Of a stretch of DNA of 17,094 bases, positions 7,239-14,906 are shown one piece after another. The number at the start of each line of letters is the position of its first letter. Position 1 is the stretch's first letter. The notes beneath the pieces were generated by a model, which was given only the letters and a program-made list of their open reading frames with translations, was not told the origin of the DNA and did no database searches. Made by a program: the position numbers and the translations under genes. Source of the DNA: Sedimentisphaerales bacterium. Lineage in GTDB: Bacteria > Planctomycetota > Phycisphaerae > Sedimentisphaerales > SG8-4. The stretch covers positions 1 through 17,094 of the forward strand of contig JAFGCA010000167.1 in assembly GCA_016932895.1 (NCBI GenBank), written 5' to 3'.

Positions 7239-9290
7239 ATGGTAGATCGAAATATTGCCAACAAGTTGGGATTGTCCGAAGAGAAGCTGCAAGAGCAGGT
7301 CAATGAGCTGTTCGGCGACGGGGAAGGCCAGTATCTGGAGCAGATCCTCCAGAAGAAAGTGGATTCGCGTTTGCCGGGCAGTATCCTCCAGGGGACGATT
7401 GTCTCGCAGATCGGCAACGACGTGATCGTCGAGGTGGGCCTGAAAAGCGAGGGCGTGGTGGACGCCAATGAGTTCAGCAGCCCTGAGGACATGGCGCCGG
7501 GCACGGAGATCGAGGTTCTGCTTGAAGATACGGATTCGGAGAGCGGCCTGATCCTTCTGAGCAAGCGCAAGGCCGACATCATCCGCGGCTGGGAACACAT
7601 CATCAATACGAAGAAGGAAGGCGACGTCGTCAGCGGCAAAGTCATCCGGCGGATCAAAGGTGGTCTGCTGGTGGACATCGGCGTTCCGGTCTTTCTCCCG
7701 GCCTCGCAGGTCGATATTCGCAAGCCGGGCGACATCAGCCGGTTCATCGGGAAAGAGGTGGAGTGCAAAGTCCTCAAGATCGACGTGGACAACCGCAATA
7801 TCGTCGTTTCCCGCCGCAAGCTCATCGAGGAAGAACGCCGCGCCAGCAAGGAAAAAATCCTCAGCGAGATCGAGGTCGGCCAGTTGCGCAAGGGTGTCGT
7901 CAAGAATATCGCCGATTTCGGTGTCTTCGTCGATCTGGGCGGCCTCGACGGGCTGCTGCATATCTCCGACCTGAGCTGGGGTCGCATCTCCCACCCGTCC
8001 GAGGTGGTGAACCTCGATCAGGACATCGAGATCGTTGTGATCGGCGTGGACAAAGAGCACGAGAAGATTTCGCTGGGTCTCAAGCAGAAGACACCGAGCC
8101 CGTGGGAGACGGTCGAAGAGAAATATCCCGTCAGCTCGAAGGTCCAGGGCAAGGTCGTCAACGTGATGAACTACGGCGTCTTCGTCCGACTGGAAGACGG
8201 TATCGAAGGCCTCGTCCATATCAGCGAGATGAGCTGGACCCGCCGGCTTTCCCACCCGAGCGAGATGGTGAATCTCGGGGACGAGATCGAGGTCGTGGTT
8301 CTCAGCGTCAACAAGGAGAAGCAGGAAATCTCGCTGGGCATGAAGCAGACCGAGCCGAATCCGTGGGAGGTGGCCGCCCGGAAGTACCCGGCCGGCACCA
8401 TCGTCGACGCCGTTGTGCGGAGTATGACCAACTTCGGCGCCTTCCTCGAGATCGAGCCCGGCATCGACGGCATGATCCACATCTCCGACCTGAGCTGGAC
8501 CCGCAAGTTTGGGCATCCCAGCGAGGCCCTGCAGAAAGGCCAGGAGGTCAAGTGCGTCGTGCTGGAGGTCAACGAAGAGAAACAGCGGATTTCTCTCGGC
8601 ATGAAGCAGATGACCGAAGATCCCTGGATTCGCGCCATTCCCGAGAAATACATTCCCGGGCACATCATCAAAGGCAAGATCGCCAAGCTCACGAATTTCG
8701 GCGCCTTTGTCGAACTCGAGGAGGATCTCGAGGGCCTGCTGCATATCTCGGAGCTGGCGGACCATAAGATCGACAAGCCTCAGGACGTGGTCAAACCGGG
8801 CGATGAGGTGGAAGTGAAGATCCTCAAGGTCGACCCGGAGGCGCGCAAGATTGGCTTGAGTTTGCGCCGCGTGCAATGGGCGGCCGAGGAGCATGGCACC
8901 GCCGCGCCGAGCAAGAAACCCGTGGCCAGGCCTGCGCCGGTAGTCCCTGCCGGCCCTCCGAAGATCCATCTGGCCGGACCGGGAGGCCACAGTGGCGACA
9001 CGCTGGTGATCCCGACGCGAAGGCCGGTCGAGCCGGAGCCCGAGCCCGAGCCCGAGGCGCCCGCCGCCGAACCGCAAGCCCCCGCCGCCGAGGCGGAGGT
9101 CAAGGCGTCCGAAGAAGCGCCGGCCCCGGCCGAGGAGCCGGCACCCGAGCCGCAGGCGGAAACCGCTCCCGAGCAACCCGCCGCCGAAGCCGAGCCGCCT
9201 CAAGAAAGCGCCGAGGCCGAGCCGGTCGCCGAGGAACCGCTGCCGCCGGCCGAGCCGGAATCGGAGCCTCAGGAAAAACCCGAAGGGTAG
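7239..9290 (+). CDS. rpsA: 30S ribosomal protein S1, six S1 domains with acidic proline-rich tail
   Basis: 683-aa RNA-binding protein that helps recruit mRNA to the 30S subunit. Six S1 (OB-fold) repeats lie at about residues 47-111, 127-194, 214-283, 299-370, 386-457 and 473-545. Repeats 3-6 carry the canonical FGxFV/L...G(L/M)xHIS(D/E)LSW pattern and end in ISLG(M/L)KQ or IGLSLRR, while 1 and 2 are divergent, as usual for the ribosome-binding domains. After about 550 comes a roughly 130-residue low-complexity tail rich in P, A and E (with an EPEPEPEPE run), absent from the E. coli protein. The start at 7239 (MVDRNIANKLG) is preferred over the in-frame ATG at 7182 because purine-rich GGGGAAGTAAGG sits immediately before it. 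A strong terminator follows at 9316. Confidence 0.93.
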   Translation: MVDRNIANKLGLSEEKLQEQVNELFGDGEGQYLEQILQKKVDSRLPGSILQGTIVSQIGNDVIVEVGLKSEGVVDANEFSSPEDMAPGTEIEVLLEDTDSESGLILLSKRKADIIRGWEHIINTKKEGDVVSGKVIRRIKGGLLVDIGVPVFLPASQVDIRKPGDISRFIGKEVECKVLKIDVDNRNIVVSRRKLIEEERRASKEKILSEIEVGQLRKGVVKNIADFGVFVDLGGLDGLLHISDLSWGRISHPSEVVNLDQDIEIVVIGVDKEHEKISLGLKQKTPSPWETVEEKYPVSSKVQGKVVNVMNYGVFVRLEDGIEGLVHISEMSWTRRLSHPSEMVNLGDEIEVVVLSVNKEKQEISLGMKQTEPNPWEVAARKYPAGTIVDAVVRSMTNFGAFLEIEPGIDGMIHISDLSWTRKFGHPSEALQKGQEVKCVVLEVNEEKQRISLGMKQMTEDPWIRAIPEKYIPGHIIKGKIAKLTNFGAFVELEEDLEGLLHISELADHKIDKPQDVVKPGDEVEVKILKVDPEARKIGLSLRRVQWAAEEHGTAAPSKKPVARPAPVVPAGPPKIHLAGPGGHSGDTLVIPTRRPVEPEPEPEPEAPAAEPQAPAAEAEVKASEEAPAPAEEPAPEPQAETAPEQPAAEAEPPQESAEAEPVAEEPLPPAEPESEPQEKPEG

Positions 9291-9315
9291 TTGAAGTATC
9301 TTTGCCGGACAAACA

Positions 9316-9349
9316 GGGGCTTTCCGACTCGTCGGGAAGCCCCTTTTTC
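9316..9349 (+). terminator. Rho-independent terminator after rpsA
   Basis: A 13-bp stem (9316-9328 with 9331-9343, one G-T wobble) capped by a very tight TC turn, beginning GGGGCTT and ending AAGCCCC, is followed directly by a run of five T (9344-9348). It starts 25 nt after the rpsA stop codon. Confidence 0.9.
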
Positions 9350-9643
9350 TTGCTGCTGTGCCGGGAATTCGGTCCGAGCGGAGCACCGTCGGCGACGGGC
9401 CCGGGACGCAGTTTCAGCAGGCCCGGCGCAGATTTGCCCGGCCAGACCGATTTTTTTCCATTTTCCGTGATTCTGGATTTCTTCTGTCGGCACGTCCGGG
9501 CCGCCGGGGCGCGCGGGCGGGAATTCTGGCTTTTCAGCCGCTTTACGCTGTTTTCCGGCATGTGGAAACCAGAAGAAGATCGCGCCCGGGTGGGGTCGTC
9601 GCCGGGAACATCGAGGACGGCGCCGAGCCTAACGGTGTCATGA
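9350..9643. other. Gene-free spacer between the rpsA terminator and the PIN-TRAM promoter
   Basis: I see no convincing gene here. Open frames crossing it lack ribosome-binding sites and have GC-driven composition. It contains GC-rich dyads around 9419-9443 followed by a T run near 9451-9457, which could be a second weak terminator but does not form a clean stem. Confidence 0.5.
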
Positions 9644-9672
9644 TTGATGGAATTATTGCCGACAGTTATAAT
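9644..9672 (+). promoter_or_regulatory. Sigma-70-type promoter for the PIN-TRAM gene
   Basis: TTGATG (9644-9649), a 17-nt spacer and a perfect TATAAT (9667-9672). The predicted transcript starts near 9679 and carries GGGAGG (9712-9717) before the ATG at 9726. The local drop in GC content supports a regulatory region. Confidence 0.65.
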
Positions 9673-9725
9673 ACAGTGCTTGGTCGCAATCATAATATAT
9701 TCGTCATAATCGGGAGGCTGGAACC

Positions 9726-10826
9726 ATGTTGCTCTGGATATTCAGGGGAATCTTCGTCATCGTTGTATTCTCGGTGCTGGTCGCCAACGCTGCCTCCAAG
9801 GAACTGGCCAGCGCCCAGAATTCCGCCAGTTGGTGGGCGGTTGTGATCAGCGGCGTCGCGCTCTCGATCTTTTTTGTGTTATTGGACGTGCTGACACCGA
9901 AGCGGAAGCTCAGCGCTCTGGCCGGCGTCTTCTTCGGCCTGCTGGTTGGCGTGTTGATCAGTGCCGGTCTGGCTCTGTCCGTGGACATGATCTCCGAGAC
10001 CTTCCGCATCCCGCTGGTCGAGCAGGGGGCCGCGGCCATCAAGTGGATGCTGGGCATGTGTGTCTGTTACTTCACCGTCAGTGTCGTAATGCGCACCAAG
10101 GACGACTTTCGCTTTGTGGTGCCCTACGTGGAGTTTGCCAAGCAGACCAAAGGGGCCCGGCCGCTGGTCCTGGACACCTCGGCCATCGTCGACGGCCGCA
10201 TCGCCGATCTTTGCGAGAGCCGGCTCTTCGACGCCCCGGTGGTCGTGCCGCGGTTTGTCCTCAACGAGCTGCAGCTCATTGCCGACTCGGCCGACAAGCT
10301 CAAACGCAATCGCGGCCGGCGCGGCCTCGACGTGCTCAAGAGAATGCAGGGCAGCACGACCATCGATATCGAGATCGATGAGACCACCGTCGCCGAGATC
10401 GAGGAGGCCCGCGGCGTCGATCAAAAACTGCTGATTTTCACCAAGGCCCACAACGGCCGCCTCGCGACCACCGACTACAACCTGACCAAGGTGGCCCAGG
10501 TCCGCGCCGTCGACGTGCTCAACATCAACGATCTGGCCAACCTGCTCAAGGTCGTCGTGCTGCCGGGCGAGAACATGGAAGTCCGCATCGTCAAGCCGGG
10601 CGAGGAGTCGGACCAGGGAATCGGCTACCTGGACGATGGCACGATGATCGTCGTCGAAGGGGCCCGCAACAAGATCGGCAAAAACATCGTGCTCAGCGTG
10701 ACCAGCTCGTTGCAGACCTCGGCCGGTAAGATGATCTTTGGGAAATTCGAGTCGTTTGCCGCCAAGGAGAACAACGGGGCTTCGCGTCGGCCGCGTCCCC
10801 GCCGAACCGCCGACTCGCGTACGTAG
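9726..10826 (+). CDS. Membrane-anchored PIN and TRAM domain protein (YacL-like)
   Basis: 366-aa protein with the architecture of Bacillus YacL, which has about the same length. About four membrane helices (residues 2-20, 36-54, 64-86, 105-122) are followed by a cytosolic PIN nuclease-like domain (146-265) and a C-terminal TRAM domain (about 278-340). PIN acidic residues are D150 (VLDTSAIVDGR), E181 (LNELQ), D232 (VDQKLL) and D250 (ATTDYN), so the putative metal site is intact. The TRAM part includes VRIVKPGEESDQGIGYLDDGT and VVEGARNKIGK. The last residues are Arg-rich. GGGAGG at 9712-9717 and a good promoter upstream fix the start. The exact cellular role of this family is not settled; an RNA-processing function is inferred from the domains. 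Confidence 0.92.
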   Translation: MLLWIFRGIFVIVVFSVLVANAASKELASAQNSASWWAVVISGVALSIFFVLLDVLTPKRKLSALAGVFFGLLVGVLISAGLALSVDMISETFRIPLVEQGAAAIKWMLGMCVCYFTVSVVMRTKDDFRFVVPYVEFAKQTKGARPLVLDTSAIVDGRIADLCESRLFDAPVVVPRFVLNELQLIADSADKLKRNRGRRGLDVLKRMQGSTTIDIEIDETTVAEIEEARGVDQKLLIFTKAHNGRLATTDYNLTKVAQVRAVDVLNINDLANLLKVVVLPGENMEVRIVKPGEESDQGIGYLDDGTMIVVEGARNKIGKNIVLSVTSSLQTSAGKMIFGKFESFAAKENNGASRRPRPRRTADSRT

Positions 10827-10861
10827 CCGGAGACGCCGGTCTGCGGGTGCGGCCGCCTACG
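10822..10861. terminator. Possible shared hairpin between convergent genes
   Basis: CGTAGCCGG (10822-10830) can pair with CCGCCTACG (10853-10861) with one mismatch, and the two arms contain the stop codons of the PIN-TRAM gene (plus) and of the membrane protein (minus). No T run follows on either side, so termination by this hairpin alone is uncertain. Confidence 0.3.
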
Positions 10862-11546
10862 TTTGTGCAGAGGGTCGTCGCACACAGCGCAGGCACGCCG
10901 CCACCGCCGCCACGAATCCGACGGCGAAGACCGGCCAATGGAAATACTCCTCGTAGTCCGGCTGCGTCACGTGGCTTCCGCCCAGGCAGAAGGACACGAT
11001 GATGATGACGGTGGCGGCCAGCCAGGCGAGCCAGTCCGTCCCCCTGATCGCCACCGTCCGGCCTTGCGCGCTGCGGTGCAGAATGGCCACGGCGAAGGCG
11101 AACATCAGCAGCGAGACCAGCACCGGATACAGGACCGGCGCCGCCCAGAGCACGGGAATCAGGAACAGCACGTCCCAGTCCATCAGCGTCGCGGGCCAGT
11201 CGAGCAGGACTTTGAGCCAGACGTAATAGAAGATGTCCCAGACGGCGAAGATGACCAGGAAATAGGCTCCGCGCTCGTGCCGGTTGCGGCCGAACAGATA
11301 CGCTCCCGTGGCGATGAGGACGAGCGTGGCGGCTTCTCTGCCGATTTCCGTCAGCAGCAGCCGCCGGCCCAGCGGCGTCAGGGCGAACGCTTGCAGCGGG
11401 AAAGTGAAGCCGTTTGGGTGGAAGATGGCCCGCAAATACACGACGACCGCCGACTCGATGTAGGCAAACGCAATGCCGAAGACCACGGCCACCAGAAGCC
11501 TTTGCAGCATCGGCCCGCTCTTGCCTGTCGCGTTCGGTTCGCCCAT
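10857..11546 (-). CDS. Uncharacterised polytopic membrane protein
   Basis: 229-aa protein of unknown function. Hydrophobicity suggests about six membrane helices: near residues 14-38, 64-84, 92-112, 124-150, 170-190 and 200-220. A central conserved-looking block is FAVWDIFYYVWLKVLLDWP followed by DWDVLFLIPVLWAAPVLYPV; I recall similar uncharacterised proteins in other bacteria but cannot name a Pfam family. No catalytic motif is evident. The ATG at 11546 has GAGGA 3-4 nt upstream and begins only 15 nt after the ispG stop, so it is probably co-transcribed with ispG. The gene is convergent with the PIN-TRAM gene. Confidence 0.8.
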   Translation of the reverse strand: MGEPNATGKSGPMLQRLLVAVVFGIAFAYIESAVVVYLRAIFHPNGFTFPLQAFALTPLGRRLLLTEIGREAATLVLIATGAYLFGRNRHERGAYFLVIFAVWDIFYYVWLKVLLDWPATLMDWDVLFLIPVLWAAPVLYPVLVSLLMFAFAVAILHRSAQGRTVAIRGTDWLAWLAATVIIIVSFCLGGSHVTQPDYEEYFHWPVFAVGFVAAVAACLRCVRRPSAQT

Positions 11547-11561
11547 GCGTCCTCGATCTCG

Positions 11562-12620
11562 CTACAACTCGGCCAACGCCTCCAGCAGCCTCGGTACGAT
11601 CTCGGACTCGGGCACCGTGGCGACTTTGCGTCCGTCCCGGTAGAAGTAGGCCTTCTCCTTGCCCGCACAGACGGCCAGGTCCGCGTCCGCCGCCTCGCCG
11701 GGCCCGTTGACCACGCACCCCATCACCGCCACCCGGCAGGGATGCTCGACGTTGGCCAGGGCCTTCTGCACGCGGCGCGCCAGCTTGACCACGTCGATCT
11801 CGGCCCGCCCGCAGGTCGGACAGACGATCAGCTCGGGCCCCCGTCGCGCCCGCAGTTCCAGCGCGATCAGAATCTGTTTGGCGATCTCGGTCTCGACGAC
11901 GGGATCGCCGGCGGCGCTGACCCGGATCGTATCGCCGATCCCCTCGGCCAGCAGCGCCCCCAGGGCGACCGCCGAAGGCACCCGCGCATCCTCGGGCAGC
12001 CCGGCGTGGGTCAGGCCCAGGTGCATCGGGTAGGCGAACGCCCCGGCGATGCGCCGGTTGACCTCGATGGTCCGCACCGTGTCGCTGCTCTTGGCGCTGA
12101 GGACGAGTTGATCGAAGCCTCGGCGCTCGAAGAGCCGGACGTACCGCCGCATCTCCGTGAGCATCAGTGCCGTTCGCTTGCCGGGGGCGACCTCGCCCTG
12201 GCGCAGGTCCCGGATGCTCGCCTCGTTGACGCCCACGCGAATCGCGACCTTGTGCAGCTTCGCCGCGTCGATGATGCGATGGATGTCCTCGCGGTCTTTG
12301 ACGTTGCCGGGATTGAGACGGATCTTGGCGGCGCCGGCCTCGATGGCCTCCACCGCTCGGGCCGCGCTGAAGTGCACGTCGGCGATGATGGGCACGCCCG
12401 CCTTTTCCACGATCCTGGCCAGCGCCTCGGTGTCGGCCTTGCGCGGGACCGCCACGCGGACCAGCTCACAGCCGGCCTCCACGAGCCGTTTGATCTGCCC
12501 GACGCAGCGAGCGACGTTCGTCGTCGGGACCTTCGTCATCGACTGCACGACGACGGGAGCGGAGCTGCCGAGGCGCACGCGGCCCACGCGAACCCGGGTT
12601 GTCTTTCTTCTCTGAATCAC
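11562..12620 (-). CDS. ispG: 4-hydroxy-3-methylbut-2-en-1-yl diphosphate synthase (IspG/GcpE)
   Basis: Penultimate MEP-pathway enzyme: a [4Fe-4S] enzyme converting MEcPP to HMBPP, the substrate of IspH encoded about 4.5 kb away. It is 352 aa, the short bacterial form with a TIM barrel (about 5-255) and a C-terminal cluster domain. Cluster ligands are C267 and C270 (CPTCGR), C302 (GCVVNGPGE) and E309. Other landmarks are VQSMTK (25-30), IIADVHF (78-84), RLNPGN (101-106) and LGLTHAG (201-207). The start is GTG at 12620: no ATG, GTG or TTG lies between it and an upstream in-frame TAG, and IQRRKT is typically very near the N-terminus. No Shine-Dalgarno sequence precedes it; the promoter position suggests a leaderless mRNA. 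Confidence 0.96.
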   Translation of the reverse strand: MIQRRKTTRVRVGRVRLGSSAPVVVQSMTKVPTTNVARCVGQIKRLVEAGCELVRVAVPRKADTEALARIVEKAGVPIIADVHFSAARAVEAIEAGAAKIRLNPGNVKDREDIHRIIDAAKLHKVAIRVGVNEASIRDLRQGEVAPGKRTALMLTEMRRYVRLFERRGFDQLVLSAKSSDTVRTIEVNRRIAGAFAYPMHLGLTHAGLPEDARVPSAVALGALLAEGIGDTIRVSAAGDPVVETEIAKQILIALELRARRGPELIVCPTCGRAEIDVVKLARRVQKALANVEHPCRVAVMGCVVNGPGEAADADLAVCAGKEKAYFYRDGRKVATVPESEIVPRLLEALAEL

Positions 12621-12626
12621 GGCGCG

Positions 12627-12655
12627 ATTGTAGCTTGTCCTACCTCGCCCGGCAA
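12627..12655 (-). promoter_or_regulatory. ispG promoter predicting a leaderless transcript
   Basis: On the minus strand, TTGCCG (12655-12650), a 17-nt spacer and TACAAT (12632-12627). The transcription start 6-7 nt downstream falls at about 12620-12621, which is the G of the ispG GTG start codon or its immediate neighbour. Confidence 0.55.
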
Positions 12656-12663
12656 ACTAAAAT
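12635..12663 (+). promoter_or_regulatory. Divergent promoter toward the glycoside hydrolase gene
   Basis: TTGTCC (12635-12640), a 17-nt spacer and TAAAAT (12658-12663). It interdigitates with the ispG promoter on the other strand, so the two could not both be occupied by polymerase. The predicted leader of about 175 nt to the ATG at 12845 would include a dispersed repeat and a palindrome. Confidence 0.45.
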
Positions 12664-12702
12664 GCCAGCTTTGGTGCCCCATCTCAACTCATCAAAGGGT
12701 TG

Positions 12703-12797
12703 TCATGCTGAACGAAGTGAAGCATCCGGGTAGAGAAGGAGAAGTCAGCATCGCAACGGAAGGGTCGTGCGATGCCCATCCCGGCGTGGCGGGATGG
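12703..12797. repeat. Decayed dispersed repeat in the glycoside hydrolase leader
   Basis: Starts with TGTCATGCTGAACGAAGTG, the style of widespread GTCATGCTGAGCGAAGCG repeats, and contains CATCCCG-N6-CGGGATG (about 12778-12796). This core resembles the palindrome in the repeat at 497-611. The copy is imperfect and its ends are uncertain. Confidence 0.5.
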
Positions 12798-12805
12798 ACC
12801 CACGC

Positions 12806-12821
12806 GTCTGTGCTCACAGAC
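12806..12821 (+). promoter_or_regulatory. Short perfect dyad upstream of the glycoside hydrolase start
   Basis: GTCTGTGCTCACAGAC has 7-nt arms around a CT centre and ends 23 nt before the ATG at 12845. Its size and place would suit an operator or a small leader hairpin; no partner regulator is visible in the window. Confidence 0.3.
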
Positions 12822-12844
12822 ACGATGATCTCACTGAGGGCGTT

Positions 12845-14737
12845 ATGAAGAAACCTGCTGCGTCTATGACGATCGTATGGCTGTTGCTTGTCACGGTATT
12901 CCGCTTACCGGCGGCCCCGGCTGCGGATGCTTCGACCCGCCACATCTGGGAGAAGGTCGAGATTACGCTCGAGGCCCGCGGCGCCTATGAGAATCCGTAC
13001 TCGCAGGTCACCGTCTGGGTGGACCTGACGGGGCCGGGATTCGCGAAGCGCTGCTACGGGTTCTGGGACGGCGGCAAGACTTATCGCGTACGCGTGCTGG
13101 CGACGGCGCCGGGAGCGTGGCGCTGGGTCAGCGGATCGAACCAGGACGACGCGGGCCTCAACGGACGCGAAGGCACGTTCCGCGCCGTCGCCTGGTCGGC
13201 GGCGGAGAAAGCGCAGAATCCGTGCCGGCGCGGGATGGTCCGCGCCACCGCCAACGGCCACGCCTTCGAGTACGCCGACGGCACGCCGTACTTTCTGCTC
13301 GGCGATACATGGTGGTCGGTCGGGACGTTTCGCTATTCGTGGCGCGACGCAGGCCAGCCCCTGCCGCCCGGCCCCGACGCGGGTTTCCAGGACTACGTGC
13401 GATTCCGCAAGGACCAGGGCTACAACTGCATCGCCATGATCGCGGCCTTTCCCAACTGGGCCAACGACGGCCACCCCGCCACCCTGCGCACCGCCGACGG
13501 CACCGTCCTGCGCTCGGCCTGGAAGCAAGCTCCGACGAGCAGCGCCAAGGGCATGCACGACGAGCGGGGCCATCTGCCGTTCTTCTTCCCCGGCCGCGTG
13601 CCCGGCTTCGAGGAGGTCTTCCCGGATCTGGATCGCATCAACCCCGCGTATTTCCAGAGCGTCGACCGCAAGATCGACTATCTCAACGCCCACGGCTTCA
13701 TGCCGTTTATCGAGGTCTCCCGGCGCGACATCGGCCAGGCCTGGAAAAGGTACTACGACTGGCCCGCCTCCTACACGCGCTACATCCAGTACCTCTGGAG
13801 CCGGCACCAGGCCAACATATGCCTCTTTAGCCCGATCCATTTCGACTCGCCCGGCAATACCATCGCCTCGGCCGACTGGAACGTGGCCGCCAACGCGGTC
13901 ATCGACGAATACGGCCCGCCGCCGTTCGGGACGCCGGTGAGCTGTAATTCCAATCCCTCGTCGCTCCGCAATTTCGGGCACACCGACAACGCGAAGTGGC
14001 TGACCTTCCACCAGATCGGCAACTGGCAGCGGACGCACCACAGCTACGCGCTGCTGACCGAGATCTTCCGGACCGAGCCGGCCGTACCGGGCATCAACGG
14101 CGAGCCCTATTACGCCGGCATGGAGCGGCCCGCCTGGGAAAAGGACATGAGGTCGGTAGGGCAGGCCGGCGCGCCGGGCGGCAGTCTGCTCTCGGCCCTG
14201 TATTGCCGCTCGGCCATGTATGGCAGCGTCCTCTCCGGCGGCCTCGGTGGCCATATCTACGGCGCCGGCGGCTGGGACGGAGGCCTGTGGGGCGGAAACG
14301 TCGAGCCCGAGGCAAAGACCCACATCTGGGAGGTCGTCCGCTGGGACTCGGCCGACCAGATGAGACACCTGGCCCGCTTCATGCTGTCCGAGGGACGCAA
14401 GTACCAGGACCTCGTCCCGAATAACGACCTTCTCGACCCTCACCGCTCGGGACCCGAGAGAGACTTCGTCGGCTGGGCCTGCGCCGCCCGCACCGACGAC
14501 AAGCACCTCTTCATGCTCTACTTCGAGATGGCCTGCCCCCGCGCGACCCTCTCCGGCGCGCTGCCCAACGCAGCCTACAAAGCCACCTGGTTCAACCCCC
14601 GCACAGGCCAATGGCACCCCACCCAAACCCTGACAGCCAACCAAAAAGCCCAAATCAACCTCCCCCCCTTCCCCGACAACCCCAACAAATCCAAAGTAGA
14701 CTGGGCCCTAAAACTCATCCTGAAGGACACCCCATAA
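12845..14737 (+). CDS. Secreted apiosidase-like glycoside hydrolase (DUF5060 + DUF4038)
   Basis: 630-aa exported enzyme. A signal peptide spans residues 1-27 (cleavage near APA/AD). A DUF5060-type beta-sandwich (about 34-115: WEKVEITLEARGAYENPYSQVTVWVDLTGPG, GFWDGGKTYRVRVLATAPGAW) is followed by a DUF4038 TIM barrel (about 130-490) like GH140 apiosidases. Barrel landmarks are DGTPYFLLGDTWW (145-157, containing D154), GYNCIAMI (192-199) and GINGEPYYAG (416-425, containing E420); D154 and E420 are plausible catalytic acids by family analogy. The C-terminal part (about 525-625) resembles the small beta domain often following DUF4038. GAGGG at 12836-12840 supports the start at 12845. The substrate is probably a plant-type polysaccharide side chain, which fits the keto-sugar gene cluster, but this is inference. 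Confidence 0.88.
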   Translation: MKKPAASMTIVWLLLVTVFRLPAAPAADASTRHIWEKVEITLEARGAYENPYSQVTVWVDLTGPGFAKRCYGFWDGGKTYRVRVLATAPGAWRWVSGSNQDDAGLNGREGTFRAVAWSAAEKAQNPCRRGMVRATANGHAFEYADGTPYFLLGDTWWSVGTFRYSWRDAGQPLPPGPDAGFQDYVRFRKDQGYNCIAMIAAFPNWANDGHPATLRTADGTVLRSAWKQAPTSSAKGMHDERGHLPFFFPGRVPGFEEVFPDLDRINPAYFQSVDRKIDYLNAHGFMPFIEVSRRDIGQAWKRYYDWPASYTRYIQYLWSRHQANICLFSPIHFDSPGNTIASADWNVAANAVIDEYGPPPFGTPVSCNSNPSSLRNFGHTDNAKWLTFHQIGNWQRTHHSYALLTEIFRTEPAVPGINGEPYYAGMERPAWEKDMRSVGQAGAPGGSLLSALYCRSAMYGSVLSGGLGGHIYGAGGWDGGLWGGNVEPEAKTHIWEVVRWDSADQMRHLARFMLSEGRKYQDLVPNNDLLDPHRSGPERDFVGWACAARTDDKHLFMLYFEMACPRATLSGALPNAAYKATWFNPRTGQWHPTQTLTANQKAQINLPPFPDNPNKSKVDWALKLILKDTP

Positions 14738-14756
14738 CCGCCAACCCGCGCCTCCT

Positions 14757-14803
14757 GGAAAAAGCAAAACCCCGCCAGAGGCCTTTCGGCATGTCCGACG
14801 GGG
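14757..14803 (-). terminator. Probable terminator for the small repeat protein gene
   Basis: On the minus strand CCCCG (14803-14799) pairs with CGGGG (14774-14770) around an inner GCC-GAAA-GGC hairpin, followed by TTTTGCTTTTT. The middle of the stem is unpaired, so it is imperfect. It lies about 100 nt beyond the stop at 14907 and just after the convergent glycoside hydrolase gene. Confidence 0.4.
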
Positions 14804-14906
14804 AGCAGATCAAATCCATCACCAATGTTGCAATCACAGCATCAGTTTGGCTCACGCAAAAGTCAAGCAAGAACCGTTCCGAACGGTCGCCCACTGCACT
14901 CGCCAC

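Noticed and set aside
7086..9386. 766-codon minus-strand open frame
   Set aside because: It is the mirror of rpsA. Its composition reflects the reverse complement of an acidic repetitive coding sequence, and rpsA has six clear S1 domains.
10863..12848. 661-codon plus-strand open frame
   Set aside because: It is antisense to ispG and the membrane protein gene, and its translation has no recognisable domain.
12905..14653. 582-codon minus-strand open frame
   Set aside because: Mirror of the glycoside hydrolase gene, whose domains and signal peptide are clear.
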